From: CADEED01 sp035701825
GTDB lineage: Bacteria > Pseudomonadota > Gammaproteobacteria > Steroidobacterales > Steroidobacteraceae
Reading direction: 5' to 3'
Assembly: GCA_035701825.1 (NCBI GenBank)
Contig: DASSRK010000115.1
Span: forward strand, 1 to 64,000
Length of the DNA stretch: 64,000 nt
Positions 8,690-16,416 of this stretch are shown here, piece by piece. How positions within the stretch are numbered: the stretch's first letter is position 1; each line of letters begins with the position of its first letter. The position numbers and the translations under genes are program-made. A model generated the notes under the pieces. It ran no database searches. It had not been told where the DNA came from and saw only the letters and a list, made by a program, of their open reading frames with translations.

Positions 8690-9217
8690 TCAGGGCTGGT
8701 CGCCGCGGGCGTCGCCACGCGGCGGCGCGGCACGCGCTTCCTGCGGTGGCGGAGTGCGCAGGTGGTCTTCGCGCGATGGGCGCGCGGCCTTCGGTCCCTG
8801 GCCGCTGAGCGAGCGCACATAGGCCGCGATCTGCCAGATCTGCTGCGGCGGGATCAGGCCGGCGAAGGCCGGCATGCCATTCGGTCGCCCCTGCGCGATC
8901 GACAGGTAGACCTGGTCGAGGTCGCCGCCGTAGATCCACTTGTCGTCCATGAGTGCGGGCCCCACGTCGCCGCCGCCGTGCGCATGACACCCGACGCAGT
9001 TGAACGCGCTGTACAAGGTCTGGCCTTGCGAGAGCTGGTACGCGTTTTCCCCGTATTGGTGCGTCTGCTGGTCGCGGAACGCGGGGTCGCGGCTGCCGGC
9101 GACCAGCGGACTCAGCGCCGTCTGCGAGGGAGGGCTGGTGGCCGGCGGGGGCAATGCGAATTCGCGGCGTTCACGATCGCAGCCGGGCAGGGCGAGGATA
9201 CCGGCGAGGGCGAGCAC
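8690..9217 (-). CDS. c-type cytochrome lipoprotein
   Basis: A 175-residue single-haem cytochrome. The haem site is CVGCH (residues 74-78), and a likely axial Met lies in NGMPAF near 114, followed by PPQQIWQIAAYVRSLSG, the usual C-terminal helix of cytochrome c class I. The start is GTG 9217. A short hydrophobic segment ending LPGC suggests a lipoprotein signal, so the protein is probably anchored in the periplasm. The C-terminal 25 residues are Pro/Arg/Ala-rich and look disordered. It is divergent, 29 nt apart, from a CtaG-like gene, suggesting a joint role in a terminal oxidase branch, though no oxidase subunits are in the window. Confidence 0.85.
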   Translation of the reverse strand: MLALAGILALPGCDRERREFALPPPATSPPSQTALSPLVAGSRDPAFRDQQTHQYGENAYQLSQGQTLYSAFNCVGCHAHGGGDVGPALMDDKWIYGGDLDQVYLSIAQGRPNGMPAFAGLIPPQQIWQIAAYVRSLSGQGPKAARPSREDHLRTPPPQEARAAPPRGDARGDQP

Positions 9218-9246
9218 GCCCTTACTTGCCCAGGACCCGCGGGAAG

Positions 9247-9948
9247 ATGACGTCGTGGCGCGCCGTGGCTTTCATGGGAGGCTGCGCGGCACTCGGCCTG
9301 TTGCTGCTGGGGCCGGTGGACACCGCCGCTCCCCAGTCCTTCGCGCTCCACATGATCCAGCACGAGGGACTGATGCTGATCGCCGCGCCCCTGCTGGTGC
9401 TGGGACGACCGCTGCCGCGGTTCCTCTGGGCATTGCCTCGCGGGGCGCGTCTCGTCCTGGCGCGGGCGCTCAGGGCGAATCCGCCGGGCCGCGCCTGGGC
9501 GCTGTTGACTGCGCCGCTGACCGCCTGGGTATTGCACGCACTGGCCTTGTGGCTGTGGCACGCGCCGGCACTGTTCAACGCGGCGTTGCGCGACCCGGCA
9601 CTGCACGAGTGGCAGCACGTGAGCTTTCTGGCGAGCGCGCTGCTCTTCTGGCATGCGCTGCTGCGGCGAGGCTCGCACGGCTCGCAGGCCATGGGCCTGC
9701 TCTATCTATTCACGACCACCATCCACACCGGCGTGCTCGGCGCCCTGCTGGCGCTGGCGCGCCAGCCCTGGTACGCGTCGGCGGGGCAGGGACTTTCGAC
9801 CGGGCTCGGGCTCACCCCGCTCGAGGACCAGCAGCTCGGCGGGCTCATCATGTGGGTGCCGGGCGCGCTGGTGTACGTCGGCGCGGCGCTGTGGCTGCTG
9901 GCGCGCTGGGTCGGGCCCGGGCGCGCCGCAGCCGGTGAAGCTCATTGA
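9247..9948 (+). CDS. ctaG: CtaG-like cytochrome c oxidase assembly protein
   Basis: A 233-residue polytopic membrane protein of the caa3-type CtaG family. The start chosen is ATG 9247 (MTSWRAVAFMGGCAALGLLL), the first residue giving a membrane helix. Family marks include SFALHMIQHEGLMLIAAPLLVLGRPL, the histidines in LALWLWHAPALF and LHEWQHVSFLASALLFW, and the late PLEDQQLGGLIMW. These proteins assist copper insertion or assembly of heme-copper oxidases. It stands apart from oxidase structural genes but is divergent from a cytochrome c gene. Its 3' end overlaps the convergent DUF4142 gene by 7 nt. Confidence 0.88.
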   Translation: MTSWRAVAFMGGCAALGLLLLGPVDTAAPQSFALHMIQHEGLMLIAAPLLVLGRPLPRFLWALPRGARLVLARALRANPPGRAWALLTAPLTAWVLHALALWLWHAPALFNAALRDPALHEWQHVSFLASALLFWHALLRRGSHGSQAMGLLYLFTTTIHTGVLGALLALARQPWYASAGQGLSTGLGLTPLEDQQLGGLIMWVPGALVYVGAALWLLARWVGPGRAAAGEAH

Positions 9949-10445
9949 CCGGGTAGTTTGCTCGCCATCGCCTTGTGCTCCTTGAGCGTGGGCAAGGTCT
10001 TCCTGGCGAAGGCCGCCAGGTCCTTGTCGCTCGACTGCGAGGTGGCTTCGAACAGCGCGACCGCCTTGGTGTGGTCCATCTTCATGTGGCTCGCGTACTC
10101 GACATCGAAGGCGGAGCCGTCGTTGGCCTTCATCTTGTCGACCATGTCGCGGTGCTCGCTGTCGAGCGTGGTCGGCACTTCGAGGCCCTTGTTCTTCGCG
10201 ATCGAGGCGAGCTCCTTGTTCGCCTTGCCATGGTCGTTGACCATGCGCTGGGCGAAGGCGCGAATCGACGCGTTCTGCGATTTGTCGAGCGCGACTTTGC
10301 CGAGCTCGACCTCGGTCATGCCGTCCTGCGCGGCCTTTTCCACGAACACGGCGGGCGGTGGCGGGGCATCCTCGGCGGCGGCTGCCATGACTGCGCTGGA
10401 AGCCCCGGTGATGGCAAGAAACAGCATGGTCTTGGTGGCGAGCAT
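9942..10445 (-). CDS. DUF4142 domain-containing secreted protein
   Basis: A 167-residue protein with a Sec-type signal (residues 1-22, ending VMAAAA) and one DUF4142 helical bundle (about 33-163): VFVEKAAQDGMTEVELGKVAL, then FAQRMVNDHGKANKELASIA and SHMKMDHTKAVALFE. The domain is ferritin-like in outline and common in periplasmic stress proteins. AGAGAGGAT precedes the ATG. Its last codons contain the polar nonamer (Lys-Leu-Pro as AAA-CTA-CCC). Confidence 0.9.
   Translation of the reverse strand: MLATKTMLFLAITGASSAVMAAAAEDAPPPPAVFVEKAAQDGMTEVELGKVALDKSQNASIRAFAQRMVNDHGKANKELASIAKNKGLEVPTTLDSEHRDMVDKMKANDGSAFDVEYASHMKMDHTKAVALFEATSQSSDKDLAAFARKTLPTLKEHKAMASKLPGQ
9952..9960 (+). repeat. Polar nonamer GGTAGTTTG, copy 1
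   Basis: Lies near the 3' end of the DUF4142 gene, which reads it on the other strand as Lys-Leu-Pro (AAA-CTA-CC). Confidence 0.5.
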
Positions 10446-10563
10446 GGTTGGATCCTCTCTGGTTGCATGCGTGTGAGGGCAGAGTGCGATGCCGGCGCCG
10501 GGAACGCAGTCGGCGCGCGCTGCGAGCGGCGGAGCGGAAGCTTCCTACCTGCGCGTCGGCAGG

Positions 10564-11160
10564 TTAGGCCGCCTTGCCGCGCATGAAACGCACCGAGCGC
10601 GCCCGCGCGGGAACGCGCGCGCCGAGGACCTCTTTCAGACCGGTGAGCGTGGCGCGCAGGGCTCGCGTCGAGGCGCCGGCCATGGTGTCGACCGGGATCA
10701 CCAGCCGATAGCCGCGCGTGTGCGCGTCGCAGGCCGTCATCCACACGCAGCTCTCGGCCGAAACGCCTGCGAGCAGCAAGGTGTCGATGCGGCGATCGTC
10801 GAGCAGGGCCTCGAGGGGCGTGCCGAAGAAGGCCGAATGCCGCGGCTTCAGGATGATCTGGTCGGCGGGCGCGGGCGCGAGCTGCTCGACCAGCATGGCG
10901 CCGGGGAGCTCGCGGTCCGTGCAATGGGCTATCAGCGCCGGCGCGTCGCTGCGCCACTCGCCGAGATTGTCGTTGGCATACACCACCGGCACGCGCGCAT
11001 GCCGCGCGGCCGCCAGCAGCGTGCGGATCGCGGCGGCGCGGCGCGTCAACGCGCGCCGCACCGCCGGTCCATCCGGAAAGTCGAAGTCGGAGATGAGGTC
11101 CAGGGCGAGCACGGCGGCTCGCCCCGAAGGCCGCGGGCGCGGCTGCAATCCTCGCCGCAT
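10564..11160 (-). CDS. Isochorismatase-family cysteine hydrolase
   Basis: A 198-residue protein with the family triad: Asp21 (VLALDLISDF), Lys105 (IILKPRHSAFFGTPL) and Cys138 (GVSAESCVWMTACDAHTRGY). The family includes nicotinamidases, ureidomalonate-type amidases and isochorismatases; this member lacks an obvious specificity signature. It is the third gene of an apparent operon with the hemerythrin and DUF6496 genes, starting 8 nt after the latter's stop. Most likely a small amide or nucleotide-related hydrolase. Confidence 0.88.
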   Translation of the reverse strand: MRRGLQPRPRPSGRAAVLALDLISDFDFPDGPAVRRALTRRAAAIRTLLAAARHARVPVVYANDNLGEWRSDAPALIAHCTDRELPGAMLVEQLAPAPADQIILKPRHSAFFGTPLEALLDDRRIDTLLLAGVSAESCVWMTACDAHTRGYRLVIPVDTMAGASTRALRATLTGLKEVLGARVPARARSVRFMRGKAA

Positions 11161-11168
11161 CGCGCCCG

Positions 11169-11390
11169 CTATTTCTTCTTCCTCCGGCGCGAGCTGCTGC
11201 TCGAGCGGCTGCGCGAACGCGATGGCACCTTGCCGCCTTCGCGCCGCGCCTCGGACAAGCCGATGGCGATGGCCTGCTTGCGGCTGGTCACCTTCTTGCC
11301 GGAGCGGCCGCTGCGCAGCGTGCCGCTCTTGCGCTCGTGCATCGCGCGTTTGACCTTGCTCTGCGCCTTCTTTCCATACCTGCTGGCCAT
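11169..11390 (-). CDS. Small highly basic DUF6496-type protein
   Basis: A 73-residue protein that is almost one-third Lys and Arg. The N-terminus MASRYGKKAQSKVKRAMHE and the motif GKKVTSRKQAIAIGLSEAR match the DUF6496 family as I know it. The C-terminus is a Ser/Arg run ending RRRKKK. It probably binds nucleic acid and is disordered at its end. AAAGGAG lies 5 nt before the ATG and overlaps the stop region of the hemerythrin gene, so translation is probably coupled. Confidence 0.82.
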   Translation of the reverse strand: MASRYGKKAQSKVKRAMHERKSGTLRSGRSGKKVTSRKQAIAIGLSEARREGGKVPSRSRSRSSSSSRRRKKK

Positions 11391-11401
11391 GTGTGCTCCT
11401 T

Positions 11402-11965
11402 TCAGCGGCCGCTCTTCATCATGCGGCCCGGCTGCCCACGCTCGCGCTGGCCGCGCGGTGGCGGCGTGTCGTCGCCTTCGTCGGACTCGCCTTCGAGCTC
11501 GGCCTTGCGCGCGGCGAGCTGCTCGCCGAGTTGCTCGAGATCCATGTCCGAGTCGCGCGCCCCGGAGAACATGCCGCCGGGTCCTTCCTCTTCCTTGACA
11601 TGGTGCTTGATCATTTCCGAGAGGACCTTCACCTGCGCCGCGAAATAGTCTTCGTCGGCGGCGCCGGCCTCGATCTCGGCGATGAGCTTCTTGGCGCCCG
11701 CGTGCTCGATCTCCGCTTCGTGGTGGGTCTCGGTGTCGTCGGTGGCTTCGAGGTAAGCCGGGTAGAAGATTTCCTCTTCGATCGCGGTGTGGATCTTGAG
11801 CGCGCTGCAGATCTTCGCCGCGAGCTCCTGCTTGCGATCCTGGTTACGCGCCTTCTCGAACTGCTCGAACATGTCTTCGACTTCGCGATGGTCGGCCTTC
11901 AGCAGCGCAATCGCATCCTTCGCGCCGGTGCTGGAAGACTTCTTCGCGGGTTTCGCTCGGGCCAT
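11402..11965 (-). CDS. Hemerythrin HHE domain-containing protein
   Basis: A 187-residue cytoplasmic protein with an excellent GGAGG before ATG 11965. The four-helix hemerythrin domain covers about residues 17-125, with iron-ligand histidines and acids in LLKADHREVEDMFEQFE, LKIHTAIEEEIFYPAYLE, HHEAEIEHAGAKKLIAEIE and MIKHHVKEEE. The last 50 residues are acidic then Arg/Pro-rich and probably disordered. Such proteins bind O2 or buffer iron under oxidative stress. It is first in the operon with DUF6496 and isochorismatase genes. Confidence 0.93.
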   Translation of the reverse strand: MARAKPAKKSSSTGAKDAIALLKADHREVEDMFEQFEKARNQDRKQELAAKICSALKIHTAIEEEIFYPAYLEATDDTETHHEAEIEHAGAKKLIAEIEAGAADEDYFAAQVKVLSEMIKHHVKEEEGPGGMFSGARDSDMDLEQLGEQLAARKAELEGESDEGDDTPPPRGQRERGQPGRMMKSGR

Positions 11966-12163
11966 GGTGATACCTCCGTGTGGGAGAGCGATGTTGCCGT
12001 GATGCGCCGCGCGGCGATGTCCGACCTTTGCAGGTGACGTGCGTCAGGGGGCGCTCACAGCAAATGCGAGGCGCTCTCATTGGTGAGCCACGCTGCTTCC
12101 TACAGCGCGATCCGGCCATGGAGTTCCTAATGGCACCCGGCAATCCCGTCCAAGGAGAACGCC

Positions 12164-12691
12164 ATGACAGACAAGCCGATGGCGCTCGAGCGCGCCGCCG
12201 CCAATGCCGGCAACCGCATTTCGGTGAGCTCGCCGGCCATCCACGGGACCATCTCGAGAGTCCAATCCGAATACGGCGAGGGGGTCTCGCCGGAGCTGTG
12301 GTGGGAGAAGGTCGACGGCGCGAAATCGTACGCGCTCATCCTCGAGGATCCCGACGCCCGGACCGACATGCCGTTCGTGCACTGGGTGGCTTACAACATT
12401 CCGCCCGATCGCACCTCGCTGCCCGAAGGGCTCGAAGCCCGGCCGCAACTCTCCGATCCGAAGGGCCTGCTGCAGGGCAGGACCAGCAAGGGCGAGGTCG
12501 GCTACTTCGGGCCGCGGCCGCCGGTCGGTGATCCGCCGCATCACTATCACTTCCAGGTGTTCGCGCTCGACCGCGAGCTCGATGTACCGCCGGGCGCCGA
12601 GTGCGACGAGGTGTTGCACGCCATGCGCGGCCACGTGCTCGCGGCGGGCGAACTGGTCGGCACCTACCAACAGGCCAGCGAGCCGGGCTGA
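12164..12691 (+). CDS. YbhB/YbcL family Raf kinase inhibitor-like (PEBP) protein
   Basis: A 175-residue protein starting at ATG 12164 behind AAGGAG. PEBP-family marks are ELWWEKVDGAKSYALILEDPDA, HWVAYNIPPDRTSLPEG, YFGPRPPVGDPPHHYHFQVFAL and a C-terminal GELVGTY. No signal peptide is present, so it is cytoplasmic. Bacterial members are of uncertain biochemical role. The pyruvate oxidase gene begins 11 nt downstream. Confidence 0.92.
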   Translation: MTDKPMALERAAANAGNRISVSSPAIHGTISRVQSEYGEGVSPELWWEKVDGAKSYALILEDPDARTDMPFVHWVAYNIPPDRTSLPEGLEARPQLSDPKGLLQGRTSKGEVGYFGPRPPVGDPPHHYHFQVFALDRELDVPPGAECDEVLHAMRGHVLAAGELVGTYQQASEPG

Positions 12692-12702
12692 CGGGCACGC
12701 GC

Positions 12703-14472
12703 GTGGACGCGGCGGTCAAGCGCAACGGCGCGGACATCCTGGTCGATTGCCTCATGGCCTGGGGCATCGACACGGTGTTCGGCCTTCCGGGCGATGGCAT
12801 CAACGGTGTCATGGAAGCCATTCGCAAGCGTGACGGGCAGGTGCGCTTCATCCAGGTGAGGCACGAGGAATCCGCGGCGCTCATGGCCTGCGCGCACGCG
12901 AAGTGGACCGGGCGCATCGGCTGCTGTCTCGCGACCACCGGTCCGGGCGGCGTGCACCTGCTGAACGGGCTCTACGACGCGAAGTTCGACAAGGCCGCGG
13001 TGGTGGCCGTCACCGGGCTGCCGTACCACGACCTCATCGACACTTTCACGCAGCAGGACGTGGACCTGCCGAAGCTGTTCGCCGACGTCGCGGCGTACAG
13101 CACGCGCATCATGAGCGCGGCGCACGTCGAGAACGCCGTGTCGCTGGCGTGCCGGATCGCCTGCGCGCAGCACGCGGTGGCGCACGTGGCCATTCCGACC
13201 GACGTGCAGGAAGAACAACTGGAGGACGCCGCGCCCTCGATGCGCAACGTCGCCCACCACGTGTCCTTCGCGCGGCAGGAGAGCGAGCGGGTGCCGGAGG
13301 AGCAGGAGATCGCGCGCGCGATCGACATCCTGAACCGGGGCAAGCGCGTCGCGATCCTCGCGGGCCACGGCGCGCTCGGCGCGCGCGACGAGTTGCTGGA
13401 AGTGGCCGAATTGCTGGGCGCGCCCATCGTCAAGGCACTGCTCGGCAAGGCGGTGGTGCCCGACGGGCATCCGCTGACCACGGGCGGAATCGGGCTGCTC
13501 GGCACGCGCGCATCGCAGCAGGCCTTCGAGGAATGCGACACGCTGCTGATCGTGGGCTCGACGTTTCCCTACGTGGAGTACTACCCGAAGCCCGGCCAGG
13601 CGCGCGGCGTGCAGATCGATCGCGACGCGTCGCGCATCGGCCTGCGCTTCCCGGTCGAGGTCGGGCTGGTGGGCGATGCGCGCCGCACGTTGAAGATCCT
13701 CGCCAATCGGCTCAAGGCGCATGCCGACCGCGGCTTTCTCGAGTCGGCGCAGGCGCGCAAGCGCGAATGGCAGGAGCTGCTGGCGCGCTCGCTCGACAAT
13801 GGCACGGGGCGATTGACGCCGGGCAGGCTGGCGCACGAGTTGAGCGCGCGGCTGCGCGACGACGCCATGGTGGCCTGGGACTCGGGGCACAACACCGGCG
13901 TGCTCGCACGCTATGTCGAGGCGCGCGCGGGCCAGATGTTCAGCGGCTCGGGCATGCTCGCGACCATGGCGTGCTCGGTGCCGTACGCCATCGCGGCGGC
14001 GCTGGCGTTCCCGGGGCGGCAGGTGGTCGCGTTCACCGGTGACGGCGGGCTGTCGATGTTGTTGGGTGAGCTCGCGACCCTCGTGCGCTACCGGCTGCCG
14101 GTCAAGATCGTCGTGATGAAGAACAACTCGCTCGGGCAGATCAAGTGGGAGCAGCTCATGTTCCTCGGCAACCGCGAGTTCGAATGCGATCTCACGCCCA
14201 TCGACTTCGTCGCGGCGGCCGAGGCGTTCGGTATCCGCGGCTTCCGCAGCGATTCGCCCGCGACGCTCGGCGAGGCGCTGGATGCCGCGCTGGCGCACGA
14301 CGGGCCGGCGCTGGTGGAAGCCACGGTCGATCCGTACGAGCCGCTGCTGCCGGCGAAGCGCATCGAGAAGTTCGCCGCGAACCTGGACAAGGCGCTGCAC
14401 GAAGGCACGCGCGACGCGCCGCAGATCCAGCAGGCGCTGGAGCGGGAACCGTCGCGCACGCAACTCAGCTGA
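12703..14472 (+). CDS. poxB: Thiamine pyrophosphate-requiring pyruvate oxidase / quinone-dependent pyruvate dehydrogenase-like enzyme
   Basis: A 589-residue TPP enzyme. I chose GTG 12703, which starts the conserved AVKRNGADILVDCLMAWG; the frame stays open upstream but overlaps the PEBP-family gene in another frame. The N-terminal PYR domain has VFGLPGDGINGVMEA and the catalytic Glu in QVRHEESAALMA (near residue 55). A central FAD/nucleotide-type domain follows. The C-terminal PP domain binds TPP-Mg through GDGGLSMLLGEL ending in KNNSLGQIKWEQ. The product is expected to oxidise pyruvate to acetate and CO2, passing electrons to quinone or O2. A related acetolactate or other TPP lyase cannot be excluded. 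Confidence 0.83.
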   Translation: MDAAVKRNGADILVDCLMAWGIDTVFGLPGDGINGVMEAIRKRDGQVRFIQVRHEESAALMACAHAKWTGRIGCCLATTGPGGVHLLNGLYDAKFDKAAVVAVTGLPYHDLIDTFTQQDVDLPKLFADVAAYSTRIMSAAHVENAVSLACRIACAQHAVAHVAIPTDVQEEQLEDAAPSMRNVAHHVSFARQESERVPEEQEIARAIDILNRGKRVAILAGHGALGARDELLEVAELLGAPIVKALLGKAVVPDGHPLTTGGIGLLGTRASQQAFEECDTLLIVGSTFPYVEYYPKPGQARGVQIDRDASRIGLRFPVEVGLVGDARRTLKILANRLKAHADRGFLESAQARKREWQELLARSLDNGTGRLTPGRLAHELSARLRDDAMVAWDSGHNTGVLARYVEARAGQMFSGSGMLATMACSVPYAIAAALAFPGRQVVAFTGDGGLSMLLGELATLVRYRLPVKIVVMKNNSLGQIKWEQLMFLGNREFECDLTPIDFVAAAEAFGIRGFRSDSPATLGEALDAALAHDGPALVEATVDPYEPLLPAKRIEKFAANLDKALHEGTRDAPQIQQALEREPSRTQLS

Positions 14473-14487
14473 GCAGGAGCCAACGGC

Positions 14488-14682
14488 ATGGGCCCACCCG
14501 GGACTGTCGCAGAGAATGATCGCCTGATCGGGGCGGAAGGCACCGAGCCCATGGGCGAGGAGCGTCGCAGCGGTGAAGCCCGGCGTCGCGACCTGGAGGA
14601 GCAGCTCGACGCGGCGCTGGCCTGCACCTTTCCCTGCAGCGACCCGGTCGGCTGCCTGGTCGTGGATGCGGGGTCCGACTGA
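14488..14682 (+). CDS. Small SDP-motif protein
   Basis: A 64-residue protein with AGCAGGAGCC upstream of ATG 14488, 15 nt after the pyruvate oxidase stop. The core LEEQLDAALACTFPCSDPVG resembles a widespread small-protein motif, LDxALxxTFPASDPP, seen in stress-associated hypotheticals. Here two cysteines flank the motif (ACTFPC), and a third lies in VGCLVVD. Function unknown. Probably cotranscribed with the pyruvate oxidase gene. Confidence 0.65.
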   Translation: MGPPGTVAENDRLIGAEGTEPMGEERRSGEARRRDLEEQLDAALACTFPCSDPVGCLVVDAGSD

Positions 14683-14686
14683 CTCG

Positions 14687-16006
14687 TCACCCCAGCGCGC
14701 GCGCGAGGCTTTTCATTCCGTCGAAGATGCGGGTCGCGACGGCGGCCGGAAAATCCCGCGGCAGCTCGTTTCCGACCTCGTCGCCGACGCGCGCGACGAG
14801 CGCGAGCGTCTCGTCCAGCAATGCAGCGCCGCGGTCGGCGAGGCCGAGCCGGCTCGCCAGCGCCTCGAAGTGGCGGCGTTGCAGCGTGGCAAGGCGGTAG
14901 CGCGGACGATCGCCGGGCAGCGCCATCGCCAGGCGGACTTTCTGCAGCGGGATCTCGTTGGCTTTCCTGCCGATGACCGGCCAGGCGGACAGCACGTCGT
15001 AGAGCGGCGTCAGGTGGAAGCGCCCGCCCGGCAGTATGCGCAGGCTGAAATTCTTGGCATGACCGTCGGTCGCCGCGAGCAGGGCGAACACGAGCTGCGC
15101 GCGGAACAACGTGACGAGGTCACGCTCGCGTTCGGCGGAGCCGCGCAGGATGCGTGCGATCTCGACGAGGCCGGGGCCTCCGTCCGACTGGTACTTGCGG
15201 TGCCATGGCGTGCCGGTGGCCTGCGCGAAATCCTCCTGCATGAGGCGCAGCCAGAATTCTCCCGACGAGTGCAGTTGCCGGTCGAAGCGTTCCACCACCA
15301 GCGCCTTGTGGGCCCCGAACGCCGCGATCTCGCACTTCGCGACCGGCAGGCCGAACGCCGCCACGATGCGCGCGCACAACCATTCGTTCTCGACCGAAGT
15401 GCGCATGTCGGCCTGGCGATTGCCGACCAGGCCGAGCGGTAGTTTGAAGATGTGCGTGGTCGGCGTGGAGCCGACCGGCCGGCACCAGCGATCCCGGTGG
15501 CGAAGCAGCGCGGTCTTCTCCTGGGCCCCGGCGATGGAAATGCGGAACTCGTCATCGTCGCGCGTGGCCGCGGCGGGCGAGGTGACGCCGGCCAGCTCGG
15601 CTGCGATGGCGCTGTCGGTGAGCGGCTGCGCATCGATGCGGCGGATGTCGGCGGGCGTCTCGCCGGCGGGCAGGATCTGCACCGCGCCCACGCAGTCTCG
15701 CCCGATGGCGGCGAGCAGGTCGAATGGCCCGCGGGAGGCCGCGTGGAAGCGACTCTGCAGTCGCCGGCGGATGGACTCACTGTCGGGCAACAGGTTGTCG
15801 AAGTAGTTCTCGACCACGGCGCCCTTGAGCGGCGTGCGCTCGGCGGTCAGGGGCAATGACAATGACAGCGGGCGGGACTCCGGCGCCGTAAGCCACGCGG
15901 CGTCGTACTGGAATTCCATCGCGCCGCGGCCGGGCAGGCGCCACTCGCCGACGCGCGTGCCGTTGGCCCAGATGGCGAGCTCGCGTACCGCGATCCGGCG
16001 CGGCAC
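14687..16006 (-). CDS. hipA: HipA-type serine/threonine kinase toxin
   Basis: A 439-residue HipA family kinase. The N-terminal subdomain contains LSLSLPLTAERTPLKGAVVENYFDNLLPD. ATP-site marks are SIAGAQEKTALL and the catalytic TDGHAKNFSL (Asp314, Asn319) followed by TPLYDVLSAW, whose Asp would bind Mg. E. coli HipA phosphorylates glutamyl-tRNA synthetase and induces persistence; this protein's target is not known. It lies 3 nt after hipB, in the usual antitoxin-first order, so the two are cotranscribed and repressed by HipB. Confidence 0.94.
   Translation of the reverse strand: MPRRIAVRELAIWANGTRVGEWRLPGRGAMEFQYDAAWLTAPESRPLSLSLPLTAERTPLKGAVVENYFDNLLPDSESIRRRLQSRFHAASRGPFDLLAAIGRDCVGAVQILPAGETPADIRRIDAQPLTDSAIAAELAGVTSPAAATRDDDEFRISIAGAQEKTALLRHRDRWCRPVGSTPTTHIFKLPLGLVGNRQADMRTSVENEWLCARIVAAFGLPVAKCEIAAFGAHKALVVERFDRQLHSSGEFWLRLMQEDFAQATGTPWHRKYQSDGGPGLVEIARILRGSAERERDLVTLFRAQLVFALLAATDGHAKNFSLRILPGGRFHLTPLYDVLSAWPVIGRKANEIPLQKVRLAMALPGDRPRYRLATLQRRHFEALASRLGLADRGAALLDETLALVARVGDEVGNELPRDFPAAVATRIFDGMKSLARALG
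15438..15446 (+). repeat. Polar nonamer GGTAGTTTG, copy 2
   Basis: Inside hipA, which reads it on the minus strand as Lys-Leu-Pro (AAA-CTA-CCG). Confidence 0.5.
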
Positions 16007-16009
16007 GGC

Positions 16010-16249
16010 TTACCACTCGACCTTTTGTCTTGCGGGGGCCGGCTCGCCGATCCGCAACTCCAGTCCGAGCACGTTGAGCAGGGCGAGCAGCTGCTCGACG
16101 GTGAGCGTGTCGGCGCGCGACTCGAGCACCGAGAGCCGGTTCTGGCTGAGGCCGAGCTTGCTGGCGACCTGTTGCTGCGTGAGCGCGAGGCTCTTGCGGC
16201 GGCTCTGCAGGACCGCGCCGACCTGCTGGGGGGTGTGGATGGTTTGCAT
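16010..16249 (-). CDS. hipB: HipB-type XRE antitoxin and autorepressor
   Basis: A 79-residue Cro/C1-type helix-turn-helix protein. The HTH spans about residues 22-45 (LALTQQQVASKLGLSQNRLSVLE), followed by a dimerisation helix and a strand (LGLELRIGE). HipB neutralises HipA and represses the operon by binding TATCC...GGATA sites. Three such sites lie immediately upstream (16256-16324), the nearest only 6 nt from the start codon, which supports tight autoregulation. Confidence 0.94.
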   Translation of the reverse strand: MQTIHTPQQVGAVLQSRRKSLALTQQQVASKLGLSQNRLSVLESRADTLTVEQLLALLNVLGLELRIGEPAPARQKVEW

Positions 16250-16255
16250 GCCTGA

Positions 16256-16272
16256 TATCCGTATGAGGGATA
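16256..16272. promoter_or_regulatory. HipB operator O1
   Basis: TATCC-GTATGAG-GGATA, a TATCC-N7-GGATA palindrome overlapping the expected ribosome-binding region of hipB. Confidence 0.85.
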
Positions 16273-16281
16273 GCCGGAATA

Positions 16282-16298
16282 TATCCGTATTGGGGATA
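16282..16298. promoter_or_regulatory. HipB operator O2
   Basis: TATCC-GTATTGG-GGATA, centred exactly 26 bp from O1. The spacer shares GTAT with the other sites. Confidence 0.85.
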
Positions 16299-16307
16299 AA
16301 GCGAAAG

Positions 16308-16324
16308 TATCTGTATAGCGGATA
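16308..16324. promoter_or_regulatory. HipB operator O3
   Basis: TATCT-GTATAGC-GGATA, again centred 26 bp from O2, with one mismatch in the left arm. Confidence 0.8.
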
Positions 16325-16416
16325 AAAAACCCACTCTTATAGATGGGCTCGCGGTCGCTGCAACCGGATTCCCGCCGCGGCGGTTTCAACCGCTCACCAC
16401 CAACAAGGACCGACCC

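Noticed and set aside
12134..12150. TGGCACCCGGCAATCC as a sigma-54 promoter for the PEBP-family (YbhB-like) gene
   Set aside because: The -24-like half is good, but no TTGC stands at the required spacing.
14687..16324. hipBA as part of a genomic island
   Set aside because: No integrase, direct repeats or change in composition visible around it; a stable chromosomal module is as likely.
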